A stretch of 5,196 nt of DNA from DATGYC01 sp035298385 (GCA_035298385.1 DATGYC010000015.1:1-5196), one strand, 5' to 3'; shown: positions 1 to 5,196, counted from the stretch's first letter. A program made the numbers and translations. The notes: generated from the letters alone by a model not told the origin.

Positions 1-840
1 ATAGCGAGCCGCAACCCCTAGCCCGATTCGCAGCGCCATCGAGGCCTCGTAGAACTCAAAGCGGGTAGCGTCCGGGGCGAGCTTGTACTCGCCAACGGCG
101 GTCCATGTGGCCGAGTGGTGGTCAAGCTGGGCCGGATCGAGACGGTCCAGGGCCGACTCCCGCACGTAGAGAAAGCCGGTCCCGCGGGGCGCCCGCAGGT
201 ACTTCCGCCCCGTCGCAGAGAGCATGTCACAGCCGATCCGCTCGACATTGACGTCTAGTTGTCCCACCGATTGGCAGGCGTCCAGGAGATAGAGGCAGCC
301 CGCCCGCCGGGCGATGGCGCCCACCGCCTCTGCCGGGTTGATCGTCCCGCTGGAGGTCGGAATGTGGGTGATGGCGATCAACTTCACCTTGGCGTCCATC
401 ATCTGCTCGAGGGCGGTCAGGTCAAGCTGGCCGCTCTCGTCGTTCGGGATCACCTCGACCCGGGCGCCCGTCCTGGCCGCCACCTGGAGAAAGGCGATGT
501 AGTTAGAGGCGTACTCCTGGACCGAGCAGAGGATCCGGTCGCCCGGGCTAAAAGGGACGGCGTAGAAGGCCGCCGCCCACCCCCGGCTAGCGGAGTCCTG
601 CAGGGCGATCTCGCCCTTCTGGGCGCCGATCAGTTCAGCAACGGCAGCGTATGTATCGGTGAGGCGATTCCATTCGGCACCCTCCAGCTCATAGCCGCCA
701 CGGAGCGCCTCAGCCTGCAGGTAGCCCACGACGGCGTCGATGACCGGCTGGGGCGCCAGGCTCGTGCCAGCGTTGTTAAAGTGAAGGACGGACTGTGAGC
801 CGGGAGTCTGGGCGCGGGCAGCCTGCCAATCAAGCGTCAT
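1..840 (-). CDS. PLP-dependent class V aminotransferase-fold enzyme, 3' end missing
   Basis: This reading frame is open from an ATG at 838-840 to the left edge, giving 280 residues without a stop. Family members usually have about 380-400 residues, so roughly the last 100 are outside the window. The fold-type I, class V signature is clear: LLDACQSVG at 185-193 gives the cofactor Asp187 and Gln190, and SATGRKYLRAPRGTGFLYV at 208-226 carries the Schiff-base lysine Lys213. The N-terminus (LHFNNAGTSLAP, 19-30) is typical of the isopenicillin N epimerase-like and EgtE-like branch. It is a soluble cytoplasmic enzyme; its amino-acid substrate cannot be told. The motif EYASN (109-113) stands where SufS-type cysteine desulfurases have EHHAN, so the PLP-stacking histidine is absent, which argues against a plain desulfurase. 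The start is supported by a strong Shine-Dalgarno 8 bases upstream. It is divergent from the membrane protein at 994. Family certain, reaction unknown. Confidence 0.93.
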   Translation of the reverse strand, partial: MTLDWQAARAQTPGSQSVLHFNNAGTSLAPQPVIDAVVGYLQAEALRGGYELEGAEWNRLTDTYAAVAELIGAQKGEIALQDSASRGWAAAFYAVPFSPGDRILCSVQEYASNYIAFLQVAARTGARVEVIPNDESGQLDLTALEQMMDAKVKLIAITHIPTSSGTINPAEAVGAIARRAGCLYLLDACQSVGQLDVNVERIGCDMLSATGRKYLRAPRGTGFLYVRESALDRLDPAQLDHHSATWTAVGEYKLAPDATRFEFYEASMALRIGLGVAARY

Positions 841-848
841 CAGGGGCT

Positions 849-854
849 CCTCCT
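849..854 (-). promoter_or_regulatory. Strong ribosome binding site of the PLP enzyme
   Basis: On the minus strand the sequence reads AGGAGG with 8 bases to the ATG ending at 840, inside the longer purine run GAGGAGGAG. It fixes the start of the PLP enzyme gene. Confidence 0.8.
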
Positions 855-889
855 CTGCGGTCATCTCTAGCCGTTGGACTTCCCTCCAC

Positions 890-922
890 CGATCGTTGGT
901 TCCTGCCACCCGAAAACGATCG
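890..922. promoter_or_regulatory. Inverted repeat in the divergent promoter region (841-993)
   Basis: The arms CGATCGTT (890-897) and AACGATCG (915-922) are perfect reverse complements separated by 17 bases. The right arm runs into the self-complementary CGATCGATCG (917-926). The repeat lies between two divergently transcribed genes, next to the AT-rich stretch at about 931-957 (GATTATTTATCATCC and following), the likeliest place for promoter elements in either direction. No convincing -35/-10 pair could be fixed. The repeat could be an operator for a regulator of either gene; no regulator is encoded beside it. It could also be chance, since short GATC-rich words self-complement easily. Confidence 0.35.
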
Positions 923-993
923 ATCGACAGAGGATTATTTATCATCCAAATCAAATAGCTCTGGGTGACTCTCACCGAAAGGGCGTGATCTGT

Positions 994-2145
994 ATGACCT
1001 CCTTCCTCGTGATCGGGTGGACCGGGCTCCTGACCTTACTGGGCGCTGCAGGTGCACTGGCGTGGTGGCTCTTCCAGAGTCCACTTACGGAGGCGATTCC
1101 GGCACCCGTGCAGAGCGCACGCGTGCTGGGCCAGAAGTCTATCCTGTTGGCAGCCGCCGCCTTGTGCATCCTGGGCGCCGCCTCGGGTGGCATCTGGGAT
1201 ACGGCTTGGCACATGCGCTTCGGGGTCCCCGTGCAGGACTTTTGGTGGCCACCGCACATCACCATCTACCTCTTCACCTTCTTAGACGCCACGGTGGCCG
1301 GTCTCGCTCTGGGGCGCGTGCTACGGCAACCCGGCTCCATCCGGGCACGTTTCCGTAGCGAGCCCTTCTTCGGCGCCCTCTCTCTCTTTACGGCGACGCA
1401 ACTTGGCTTCGCCCCGCTTGATGAGGTCTGGCACCGCATCTACGGCAAGGAGCTCTCCGGACTCTCCCTGCCGCATCTGCTCATCGTCTTCCTCCAGATT
1501 CCCTGCCTGCTCCTGATCGCGGCGGCCGTACGAGAGCTACAGCCGAAGAGCCGGGTCGCCACCTGGCTCCGCCTGCCGTTGCTCTTCGCCATGGCAGCCG
1601 GTCTCTGGGCCCTCTATGGCGTCTGTGCCGGCGACTGGGAGTTCATGCTCGCGCAGGGGAGGGTCCCGGCGATCCATCCACTCTGGTCCCGCCCGGCTTG
1701 GAGCTACCTCCTGCTCGGACTGGTCCCGGCCGCCTTCTTCCTGGGCGCCCTGACCTCGGTCCGGGGTCAGCGCTGGACCGCTACCACCACCGCCGTCATC
1801 GTCAACCTCTGGGGGTACGGCCTGCACCTGCTGCTCGCCCTGGCGGGAAACCCGCTCCCCTTCTGGGTGACGCCGCTAGGCTTTGTACTGGGGGGCCTCT
1901 GCATGGACCTCTGGCGCCAACGGCGGGGCGATGCCGGGGCGGGTGTCGCCTTTACCGTCGGGCACCTAGCCTTCATGTTGCCAGCTACGCTGCTCTGGTC
2001 TCGCTTCGTTACCTTGGGTCCTATAGACCTCGCGGTAGTGATCGTCGGTGGGGTCCTCGGTGGCTGGCTAGCCAGTAGCGCTGGGGTCAGACTGGGCGCC
2101 TGGCTGACCACGGCAAGTAGTAACCGTCTCTCCCAAGCCGTCTAA
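994..2145 (+). CDS. Polytopic membrane protein of unknown function with duplicated WH...PH motif
   Basis: This 383-residue protein is strongly hydrophobic; I do not recognise a named family. I read about 11 membrane spans, near 4-27, 48-66, 88-108, 124-141, 160-179, 193-211, 237-255, 263-284, 290-306, 315-337 and 345-362. Basic loops at 107-124, 179-193, 255-261 and 307-312 should be cytoplasmic, which puts the loops at 68-88, 143-161 and 212-236 outside. The first two outer loops share the pattern DxxWHxx[FY]Gx(8-9)PH: Asp69, Trp72, His73, Gly77, Pro87, His88, and Asp143, Trp146, His147, Gly151, Pro160, His161. The third carries His228. Such histidines could bind heme or a metal, but this is inference. 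ATG 994 is chosen because the first span starts directly after it; GAAAGGG at 977-983 is a loosely spaced ribosome binding site. A TTG at 874 is in frame, but the extension would cover the promoter region. The gene ends 3 bases before a strong hairpin. Confidence 0.85.
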   Translation: MTSFLVIGWTGLLTLLGAAGALAWWLFQSPLTEAIPAPVQSARVLGQKSILLAAAALCILGAASGGIWDTAWHMRFGVPVQDFWWPPHITIYLFTFLDATVAGLALGRVLRQPGSIRARFRSEPFFGALSLFTATQLGFAPLDEVWHRIYGKELSGLSLPHLLIVFLQIPCLLLIAAAVRELQPKSRVATWLRLPLLFAMAAGLWALYGVCAGDWEFMLAQGRVPAIHPLWSRPAWSYLLLGLVPAAFFLGALTSVRGQRWTATTTAVIVNLWGYGLHLLLALAGNPLPFWVTPLGFVLGGLCMDLWRQRRGDAGAGVAFTVGHLAFMLPATLLWSRFVTLGPIDLAVVIVGGVLGGWLASSAGVRLGAWLTTASSNRLSQAV

Positions 2146-2148
2146 GTC

Positions 2149-2185
2149 GCAGAGGCCCCACCGGTTTGACCGGTGGGGCCTCTGC
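2149..2185. terminator. Perfect hairpin terminator between convergent genes
   Basis: The arms at 2149-2164 and 2170-2185 pair perfectly over 16 bp, mostly G-C, around the 5-base loop TTTGA. The hairpin begins 3 bases after the stop of the plus-strand membrane protein and ends 2 bases before the stop of the minus-strand YczE gene (TAA at 2188-2190). On the plus strand it is followed by CTTTA, a short T-run; on the minus strand there is no T-run. It therefore fits best as the intrinsic terminator of the plus gene, with a block to read-through from the other side. Confidence 0.85.
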
Positions 2186-2187
2186 CT

Positions 2188-2826
2188 TTAGCTATTGGAC
2201 CTGGCGGTCAGGAACGTCTCCATCGCCGGGAGACAGACCAGGCGTCTGACCACGGCGTAACCAAGCTGAACCGCGGGTCCCGTCAGCAGAGCGGCCAATA
2301 CCGTGCCGACCCCGAGCGGGCCCCCAAGCCACCAGCCAAAGAGGCAGAGCAGGATGTCGATGCCGTTCTTGACGATGCCGACCGGGCGCCCCAGCTTCTT
2401 GGCTAGGCCGAGCATCATGCCATCACGCGGGCCGGAGCCAAGGTCAGCGCTGGTGTAGAGGGCGATCCCCAGACCGGCGATCAGGATCCCGGCGGCGACC
2501 ATGATGAACCGAGCCACGATCGATCTTGGCGTCGGCACGACGTTCAGCGTGAACTGCATCAGCGGTCCGAGGAGCAAGATGTTCAGCACCATCCCCACCG
2601 AGGGGTAGATCGATAAGAGCAGATTGAAGAGCATCACCAGGACGCTGGCGATCAAGAGCACCAGGCTCAGTGCAAACGGCAGGTGCAGAGCAACGCCTAG
2701 ATGCAGCACATCCCACGGGGCGGCGCCCAGGCCGGGCTTGATCAGCATCGCGTAGCCGAAGCACATGACGAGCATGCCGAAGGCGAAGGAGAGCAGACGT
2801 GAGAGGGTCGGTAGTTTGAACAGCAT
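2188..2826 (-). CDS. yczE: YczE/YitT-type integral membrane protein
   Basis: The 212-residue product matches the YczE family (COG2364 group) in length and sequence. The hallmark is GLGIALYTSADLGSGPRDG (118-136), then the glycine-rich GWWLGGPLGVGT (164-175) and LLTGPAVQ (180-187). The protein is built of two similar halves. The first half has GYAMLIKPGLGAAPWDV (24-40) ending at ILLLGPLMQ (83-91); the second repeats this with the hallmark and LLTGPAVQ. Membrane spans lie near 11-29, 47-72, 77-95, 104-124, 152-168 and 172-192. The molecular function of the family is not settled; in Bacillus, yczE is known for its effect on lipopeptide antibiotic production. No synthetase genes are seen here. Start is ATG 2824-2826 with GGGGG at 2834-2838, 7 bases upstream. 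It is on the same strand as the methyltransferase at 2972-3742, but a hairpin in the 145-base gap suggests separate transcription. Family call confident, role open. Confidence 0.88.
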   Translation of the reverse strand: MLFKLPTLSRLLSFAFGMLVMCFGYAMLIKPGLGAAPWDVLHLGVALHLPFALSLVLLIASVLVMLFNLLLSIYPSVGMVLNILLLGPLMQFTLNVVPTPRSIVARFIMVAAGILIAGLGIALYTSADLGSGPRDGMMLGLAKKLGRPVGIVKNGIDILLCLFGWWLGGPLGVGTVLAALLTGPAVQLGYAVVRRLVCLPAMETFLTARSNS

Positions 2827-2933
2827 CCGGACACCCCCAAGGCATTGATTTATGACAACGCCTCATTCTAGCACCGTCGGGCGGTTCCTTCGTCGGGTCC
2901 ACGACCGATTCCACTACCTACCAGATGTGACCA

Positions 2934-2965
2934 AGGGGCGCCCTTCCAATGGAGAGGGCGCCCCT
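2934..2965 (-). terminator. Hairpin downstream of the methyltransferase gene
   Basis: The arms AGGGGCGCCCT (2934-2944) and AGGGCGCCCCT (2955-2965) pair perfectly over 11 bp, and the inner TCC/GGA can add 3 bp past a bulged base. The hairpin begins 6 bases after the methyltransferase stop (TAA at 2972-2974, minus strand). The following minus-strand sequence starts TTGGTC, so the T-run is poor and termination may be incomplete. It separates the methyltransferase from the YczE gene. The rest of the 2827-2971 gap should hold the YczE promoter, which I could not place. Confidence 0.65.
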
Positions 2966-2971
2966 ACTCTG

Positions 2972-3742
2972 TTACTTTGTCGCGATGAGGAGCAGCTTCT
3001 GATCGACGTAGGAGCGAACCTGCCCCTCCTCGATCTGGATCTGGAACTGCGCCCGAACGGCGGGGCTGGCGTTCAGGTACCGCTCGGTCAGTTCCGCCGC
3101 AGCCTCGACCGGCATCTGCGCCCGTGCCACCCAGTCCGGGAAGTTGTGCTTCTTCAGGTGGACCTCGGTCTGTCGGACCGTCATGCCCGCCTCTGCCACG
3201 AAGGTACGCCACTCGGCCTCGGTGTAGGAGCGGACGTGGGTCGGGTCCCGCAGGACCTCGGCCCCGTTGATGAAGGCGTCCAGTTCCGGATCGGCCGGGA
3301 CCAGGCTGTCGACAAGCACGAAGCGCCCGCCGGGGCGAAGGACCCGAGCGAACTCCCGGACCGCTTGGCGGATGTCAGCGAAGTGGTGTGGGGCGATCCG
3401 GCACGTGAGGATGTCAAACTCGCCATCAGCGAAGGGCAGGGCCTCAGCATCGGCGGGGACGAAGCTGACGTTCTGGTGGCCCTTCCCCAGGATGAACGCC
3501 TGGGCGGCCTGGAGCATCGCCTCGGTCAGGTCGGAGGCGACGACGTGGCCAGCGTGAGGGGCGAAGGCGAGGGCGGTGTGGCCGCCGCCGGTGGCGACGT
3601 CGAGGACCCGGCTGGTGGCGGTGACGCCGCTGAGGGCGACCATCCGGGTGAGATCATCACCGGAGGCGTGGGTGGTAGATTGGACGTAGGACTGAGCGGT
3701 GGCGCCGAACTGGGCCTGGACTCTTGCCTTGTGGTCGGACAT
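2972..3742 (-). CDS. SAM-dependent class I methyltransferase, YcgJ/UbiE type
   Basis: The 256-residue soluble protein has the full class I methyltransferase order. Motif I is VLDVATGGGHTAL (46-58), the SAM-binding glycine loop. An acidic residue at the end of strand 2 (VVASDLT, Asp71) should hold the ribose hydroxyls. PADAEALPFADGEFD (96-110) is the usual UbiE-like stretch, followed by CRIAPHHF (114-121) and LRPGGRFVLVD (135-145). The CRIAPHHF and LRDPTHVRSYTEAEW (164-178) segments resemble the YcgJ-type branch of Bacillus and relatives more than quinone-pathway UbiE. The methyl acceptor is unknown; no quinone or antibiotic genes lie nearby. ATG 3740-3742 is chosen because AGGGAGG on the minus strand (3750-3756) sits 7 bases upstream. 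The gene is divergent from the XRE regulator at 3959, with which it shares a 216-base upstream region. Family call firm, substrate unknown. Confidence 0.92.
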   Translation of the reverse strand: MSDHKARVQAQFGATAQSYVQSTTHASGDDLTRMVALSGVTATSRVLDVATGGGHTALAFAPHAGHVVASDLTEAMLQAAQAFILGKGHQNVSFVPADAEALPFADGEFDILTCRIAPHHFADIRQAVREFARVLRPGGRFVLVDSLVPADPELDAFINGAEVLRDPTHVRSYTEAEWRTFVAEAGMTVRQTEVHLKKHNFPDWVARAQMPVEAAAELTERYLNASPAVRAQFQIQIEEGQVRSYVDQKLLLIATK

Positions 3743-3749
3743 GGGGGAG

Positions 3750-3756
3750 CCTCCCT
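3750..3756 (-). promoter_or_regulatory. Ribosome binding site of the methyltransferase
   Basis: Minus-strand AGGGAGG lies 7 bases before the ATG at 3740-3742 and decides the start. No convincing minus-strand -35/-10 pair was found between here and about 3850. Confidence 0.75.
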
Positions 3757-3916
3757 ATGTAGGTCTTCACCCTTCAGATTGGGCGCTTCTGGGATTGCTC
3801 CTGCTCAGGCTTTTGCATACCTCTATGCGCCAGGAACGTGTTTCTTGGTTGCCCTTAAGCGCTAGAGCGTCACCGTGCGAAGTGGGCGCCCCATGTTTAG
3901 CCAGCCACCCAAGTCA

Positions 3917-3962
3917 CCATAATCACTACTACGAATCAACTCACAGGTGGTAGTGGTAATGG
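3917..3962 (+). promoter_or_regulatory. Imperfect inverted repeat covering the XRE gene's ribosome binding site and start
   Basis: The left arm CCATAATCACTACTAC (3917-3932) and right arm GTGGTAGTGGTAATGG (3947-3962) are separated by 14 bases. As DNA, 13 of 16 positions are complementary. As RNA, two further positions form G-U pairs, leaving one A-A mismatch at 3921/3958. The right arm holds most of the Shine-Dalgarno AGGTGG (3945-3950) and the whole ATG (3959-3961). If the left arm is transcribed, the fold would hide the start. The left arm also contains CATAAT (3918-3923), a good -10 hexamer with a weak -35 candidate TTTAGC (3896-3901, 16-base spacing). If that is the promoter, the left arm is not in the mRNA and the repeat is better read as an operator, possibly bound by the XRE protein itself. 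Arm centres are 30 bp apart, near three helical turns. Confidence 0.5.
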
Positions 3963-4171
3963 CTCAGATAGAACGCCGAACCCGTATTGGGTACTGGCGG
4001 AAGAAGATGGGACTGACACAGGCGGATGTAGCCGCAAAACTCCGAGTAACCCCGAAAACGATCAACAGCTGGGAGAGGGGCAAGACCACGCCAGATTGGT
4101 CCCATGCCGAATCTTTGTCGAGACTCCTCGGTCGCAGGGTCAGGGACCTCTTTCCTCACTCTGACTTCTAA
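3959..4171 (+). CDS. Small XRE-family HTH transcriptional regulator
   Basis: The 70-residue protein is almost entirely one Cro/CI-type DNA-binding domain. Helix 1 lies near 5-17. LTQADVAAKLRV (19-30) forms helix 2 and the turn, TPKTINSWERG (31-41) is the recognition helix, and SHAESLSRLLGRRVRDLF (48-65) is the closing helical part. There is no ligand-binding or dimerisation domain, so it would bind DNA as a non-covalent dimer, as Cro-like proteins do. No toxin gene is beside it, so an antitoxin role is not supported. ATG 3959 is preferred over in-frame GTGs at 3947 and 3953 because AGGTGG (3945-3950) lies 8 bases before it; GTG 3947 would add four residues and use up the ribosome binding site. 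Its start is embedded in an inverted repeat, and it is divergent from the methyltransferase, a plausible but unproven target. By eye it is less GC-biased than its neighbours, which may hint at separate origin. Confidence 0.9.
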   Translation: MAQIERRTRIGYWRKKMGLTQADVAAKLRVTPKTINSWERGKTTPDWSHAESLSRLLGRRVRDLFPHSDF

Positions 4172-4174
4172 GTT

Positions 4175-4214
4175 CAAGAACAACTCCCACGCCCTGGCGC
4201 ATAGAGTTGTCTTG
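4175..4214 (+). terminator. Hairpin just after the XRE gene
   Basis: CAAG (4175-4178) pairs with CTTG (4211-4214), and ACAACTC (4180-4186) with GAGTTGT (4204-4210), giving 11 bp with one bulged A at 4179. The 17-base apical region can form a further small GC pairing. It starts 4 bases after the XRE stop (4169-4171). No T-run follows (CAGCACC), so it may be a factor-assisted terminator or a 3'-end stabiliser rather than a classic intrinsic terminator. Confidence 0.5.
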
Positions 4215-4301
4215 CAGCACCATGGGTCGGTTAGTTTTCCTGTGGATCATCATGCAGGTGAAATGACCGCTTAGTGCCCCTCCGCCACACCGGCCAGTCT
4301 C

Positions 4302-4315
4302 CCGCTCGCGAGCGG
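4302..4315. repeat. Perfect 14-base palindrome in the non-coding gap 4215-4379
   Basis: CCGCTCGCGAGCGG is identical to its reverse complement; as RNA it would be a 5-bp stem with a CGCG loop. It lies in about 165 bases without a credible gene, downstream of both the XRE gene (plus) and the MBL gene (minus). A second palindrome, CTGCTGCAGCAG (4356-4367), lies nearer the MBL stop, and its left half can also pair with GCAGCAG at 4333-4339. These may contribute to ending the MBL transcript, but no T-run supports this. I see nothing else in the gap. Confidence 0.35.
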
Positions 4316-4379
4316 AATCTCCGGCAGGAAGAGCAGCAGTCCCAGCGGCCTCACCCTGCTGCAGCAGCGACTACTCCAA

Positions 4380-5105
4380 TTATCGTTCCTTCAGATAGGC
4401 GTCTAGCTGAGCGGCGGGCTGCAGAACCGGGGTACCGTGACAGACCTCGAGGCGCTTCGGCTGCAACTCCCGGAGGATAGCGCTGCTGCGTACCGCTTCG
4501 GCCATATCGGCCGTGAACATCGCCATCGGGCGGCGTAGTTGACCTCGCTTGCTGGTGAAGAGATCACCGGCGAGTAGCACCTGATCCTGCTCGTGGTAGT
4601 AGGCGACGTGGCCGGGCGAATGGCCGGGGGTGAGGTAGGGCCGCAGTCCGGCTACGAGCGCCAGCCGGGCGCCCTGCCCCCCCGAAAACGGCTGGGCGGC
4701 GGGCTCTTCTGTCAGCGGCATCGCTGACTGGGTGGCCGGCTCCACGACGAGCGGCTGTGCCAGCCCCTTCGGCAGGCCAGTCTCCGCCTTTCGGCGGCGC
4801 GGATAGGGAAGCTCCCCCTCCAGGTAGGGCAGTTCGATCCGATGCGCGTAGACCGGGACCGGGTGCTGCTCTCGGATGCGCGTGACTGAACCCACATGAT
4901 CGCCATGGCCGTGGGTCAGGAGGATGCGCTGCAGGGGCCCGGCGTTCAGCTGATCGATGAAGCGCAGAATGCCGCCCGCCATGATCGGGAAGCCCGCATC
5001 GACCAGGGTGACCCCGTCATCGGCGACAACCAACCAGACATGAACCGGAAAGAGCAGCCACGACTTCAGACTCCAGATATGCTCCGAGATGCGCTCCATC
5101 TTCAT
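4380..5105 (-). CDS. Metallo-beta-lactamase fold hydrolase
   Basis: The 241-residue protein carries the complete MBL metal set. THGHGDH (64-70) gives His65, His67, Asp69 and His70; TPGHSPGH (159-166) gives His162; AGDLF (179-183) gives bridging Asp181; CHGTP (222-226) gives the last ligand His223. It should bind two metal ions, usually zinc or iron, and hydrolyse an ester, thioester or similar bond in the cytoplasm; no signal peptide is seen. It resembles the general glyoxalase II-like/YflN-like group rather than a true beta-lactamase, and its substrate cannot be read from sequence. Residues about 105-150, between the metal motifs, form a long Pro/Ala/Glu-rich stretch with repeated EPATQ and EPAAQ, probably a substrate-side loop. 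The ATG at 5103-5105 overlaps the stop of the upstream frame by ATGA, so translation is probably coupled; another Met two codons later is possible. Family certain. Confidence 0.93.
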   Translation of the reverse strand: MKMERISEHIWSLKSWLLFPVHVWLVVADDGVTLVDAGFPIMAGGILRFIDQLNAGPLQRILLTHGHGDHVGSVTRIREQHPVPVYAHRIELPYLEGELPYPRRRKAETGLPKGLAQPLVVEPATQSAMPLTEEPAAQPFSGGQGARLALVAGLRPYLTPGHSPGHVAYYHEQDQVLLAGDLFTSKRGQLRRPMAMFTADMAEAVRSSAILRELQPKRLEVCHGTPVLQPAAQLDAYLKER

Positions 5106-5196
5106 GCCGGTTCGCCCCCACTTCTTGCCGTCTCCTTGATGCCTCTCAACAGGACCGCCACGGCCAGATCGAAGGTCGGCCCCAGACGCTCCATCA
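5102..5196 (-). CDS. 3' end of an unrecognised gene, overlapping the MBL gene
   Basis: A minus-strand frame enters from the right edge and stops at TGA 5102-5104, which shares ATGA with the MBL start. The visible 30 codons begin at an ATG (5192-5194), read MERLGPTFDLAV, continue through LLRGIKE and end in a polar Gly/Ser/Glu-rich tail. Whether the ATG is the true start of a tiny protein or an internal Met of a longer one cannot be seen. The amphipathic helix followed by a polar tail would suit the C-terminal end of a soluble protein. I do not recognise the family. Support comes from the overlap with a firm gene and from typical GC-rich codon choice, not from homology. Confidence 0.6.
   Translation of the reverse strand, partial: MERLGPTFDLAVAVLLRGIKETARSGGEPA

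Noticed and set aside
259..798. A 179-codon open frame on the plus strand
   Set aside because: It is antisense to the PLP enzyme, which has clear catalytic motifs; the plus-strand product shows no family features.
874..993. A 40-codon N-terminal extension of the membrane protein starting at TTG 874
   Set aside because: It would cover the divergent intergenic region, including the inverted repeat and AT-rich patch, has no ribosome binding site, and is polar and proline-rich before a clear membrane-protein start at 994.
3815..3828. GCATA...TATGC short inverted repeat upstream of the methyltransferase
   Set aside because: Five-base arms are too short to stand out from chance, and no promoter elements could be placed around it.
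2852..3865. A long open frame (337 codons) on the plus strand
   Set aside because: It lies opposite the firm methyltransferase gene and runs into its promoter region. Its composition is typical of the antisense of GC-rich coding DNA, with no recognisable domain.
3959..4171. XRE gene as the antitoxin of a toxin-antitoxin pair
   Set aside because: No adjacent small toxin-like gene is present; the flanking space is non-coding on one side and a methyltransferase promoter region on the other.
4274..4480. A 68-codon plus-strand frame after the XRE gene
   Set aside because: It starts at GTG without a ribosome binding site, has low-complexity Arg/Pro/Ala content and overlaps the end of the MBL gene on the other strand.
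4380..5105. MBL gene as an antibiotic-resistance beta-lactamase
   Set aside because: It has no signal peptide, and the THGHGDH / TPGHSPGH / AGDLF pattern is that of the broad glyoxalase II-like hydrolase group, not secreted class B beta-lactamases.

Overview
The window is GC-rich bacterial chromosomal DNA with short, AT-richer gaps between genes. It shows no phage, transposon, CRISPR, rRNA or tRNA signal. The gene families present (a YczE-type membrane protein, a YcgJ/UbiE-type methyltransferase, a small Cro/CI-type regulator, an MBL hydrolase and a class V PLP enzyme) would suit a GC-rich Chloroflexota or deep-branching Firmicutes lineage. That placement is inference from family flavour, and no marker gene fixes it.

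Layout, left to right: (1) 1-840, minus strand, a PLP-dependent class V aminotransferase-fold enzyme whose 3' end runs off the left edge. (2) 841-993, a divergent promoter region with an 8-bp inverted repeat. (3) 994-2145, plus strand, an 11-TM membrane protein of unknown function with a duplicated histidine motif. (4) 2149-2185, a perfect 16-bp hairpin between two convergent genes. (5) 2188-2826, minus, a YczE-family membrane protein. (6) 2934-2965, a hairpin that closes the next transcription unit. (7) 2972-3742, minus, a SAM-dependent methyltransferase. (8) 3743-3958, a divergent control region with a long imperfect inverted repeat reaching over the ribosome binding site and start codon of the next gene. 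(9) 3959-4171, plus, a 70-aa XRE-type HTH regulator, followed by a hairpin. (10) 4215-4379, non-coding with small palindromes. (11) 4380-5105, minus, an MBL-fold hydrolase, overlapping by ATGA with (12) the 3' end of an unrecognised gene that continues past the right edge.

The genes do not form one pathway that I can recognise. Most look like separate transcription units, with hairpins at three gene ends and two divergent control regions. Only the unknown gene and the MBL hydrolase at the right edge look like a true operon pair. The methyltransferase and XRE genes are divergent, so the regulator may control its neighbour and itself; this is inferred from arrangement only. The two items most worth following up are the histidine-rich face predicted on the outer side of the membrane protein at 994-2145, and the inverted repeat over the start of the XRE gene.
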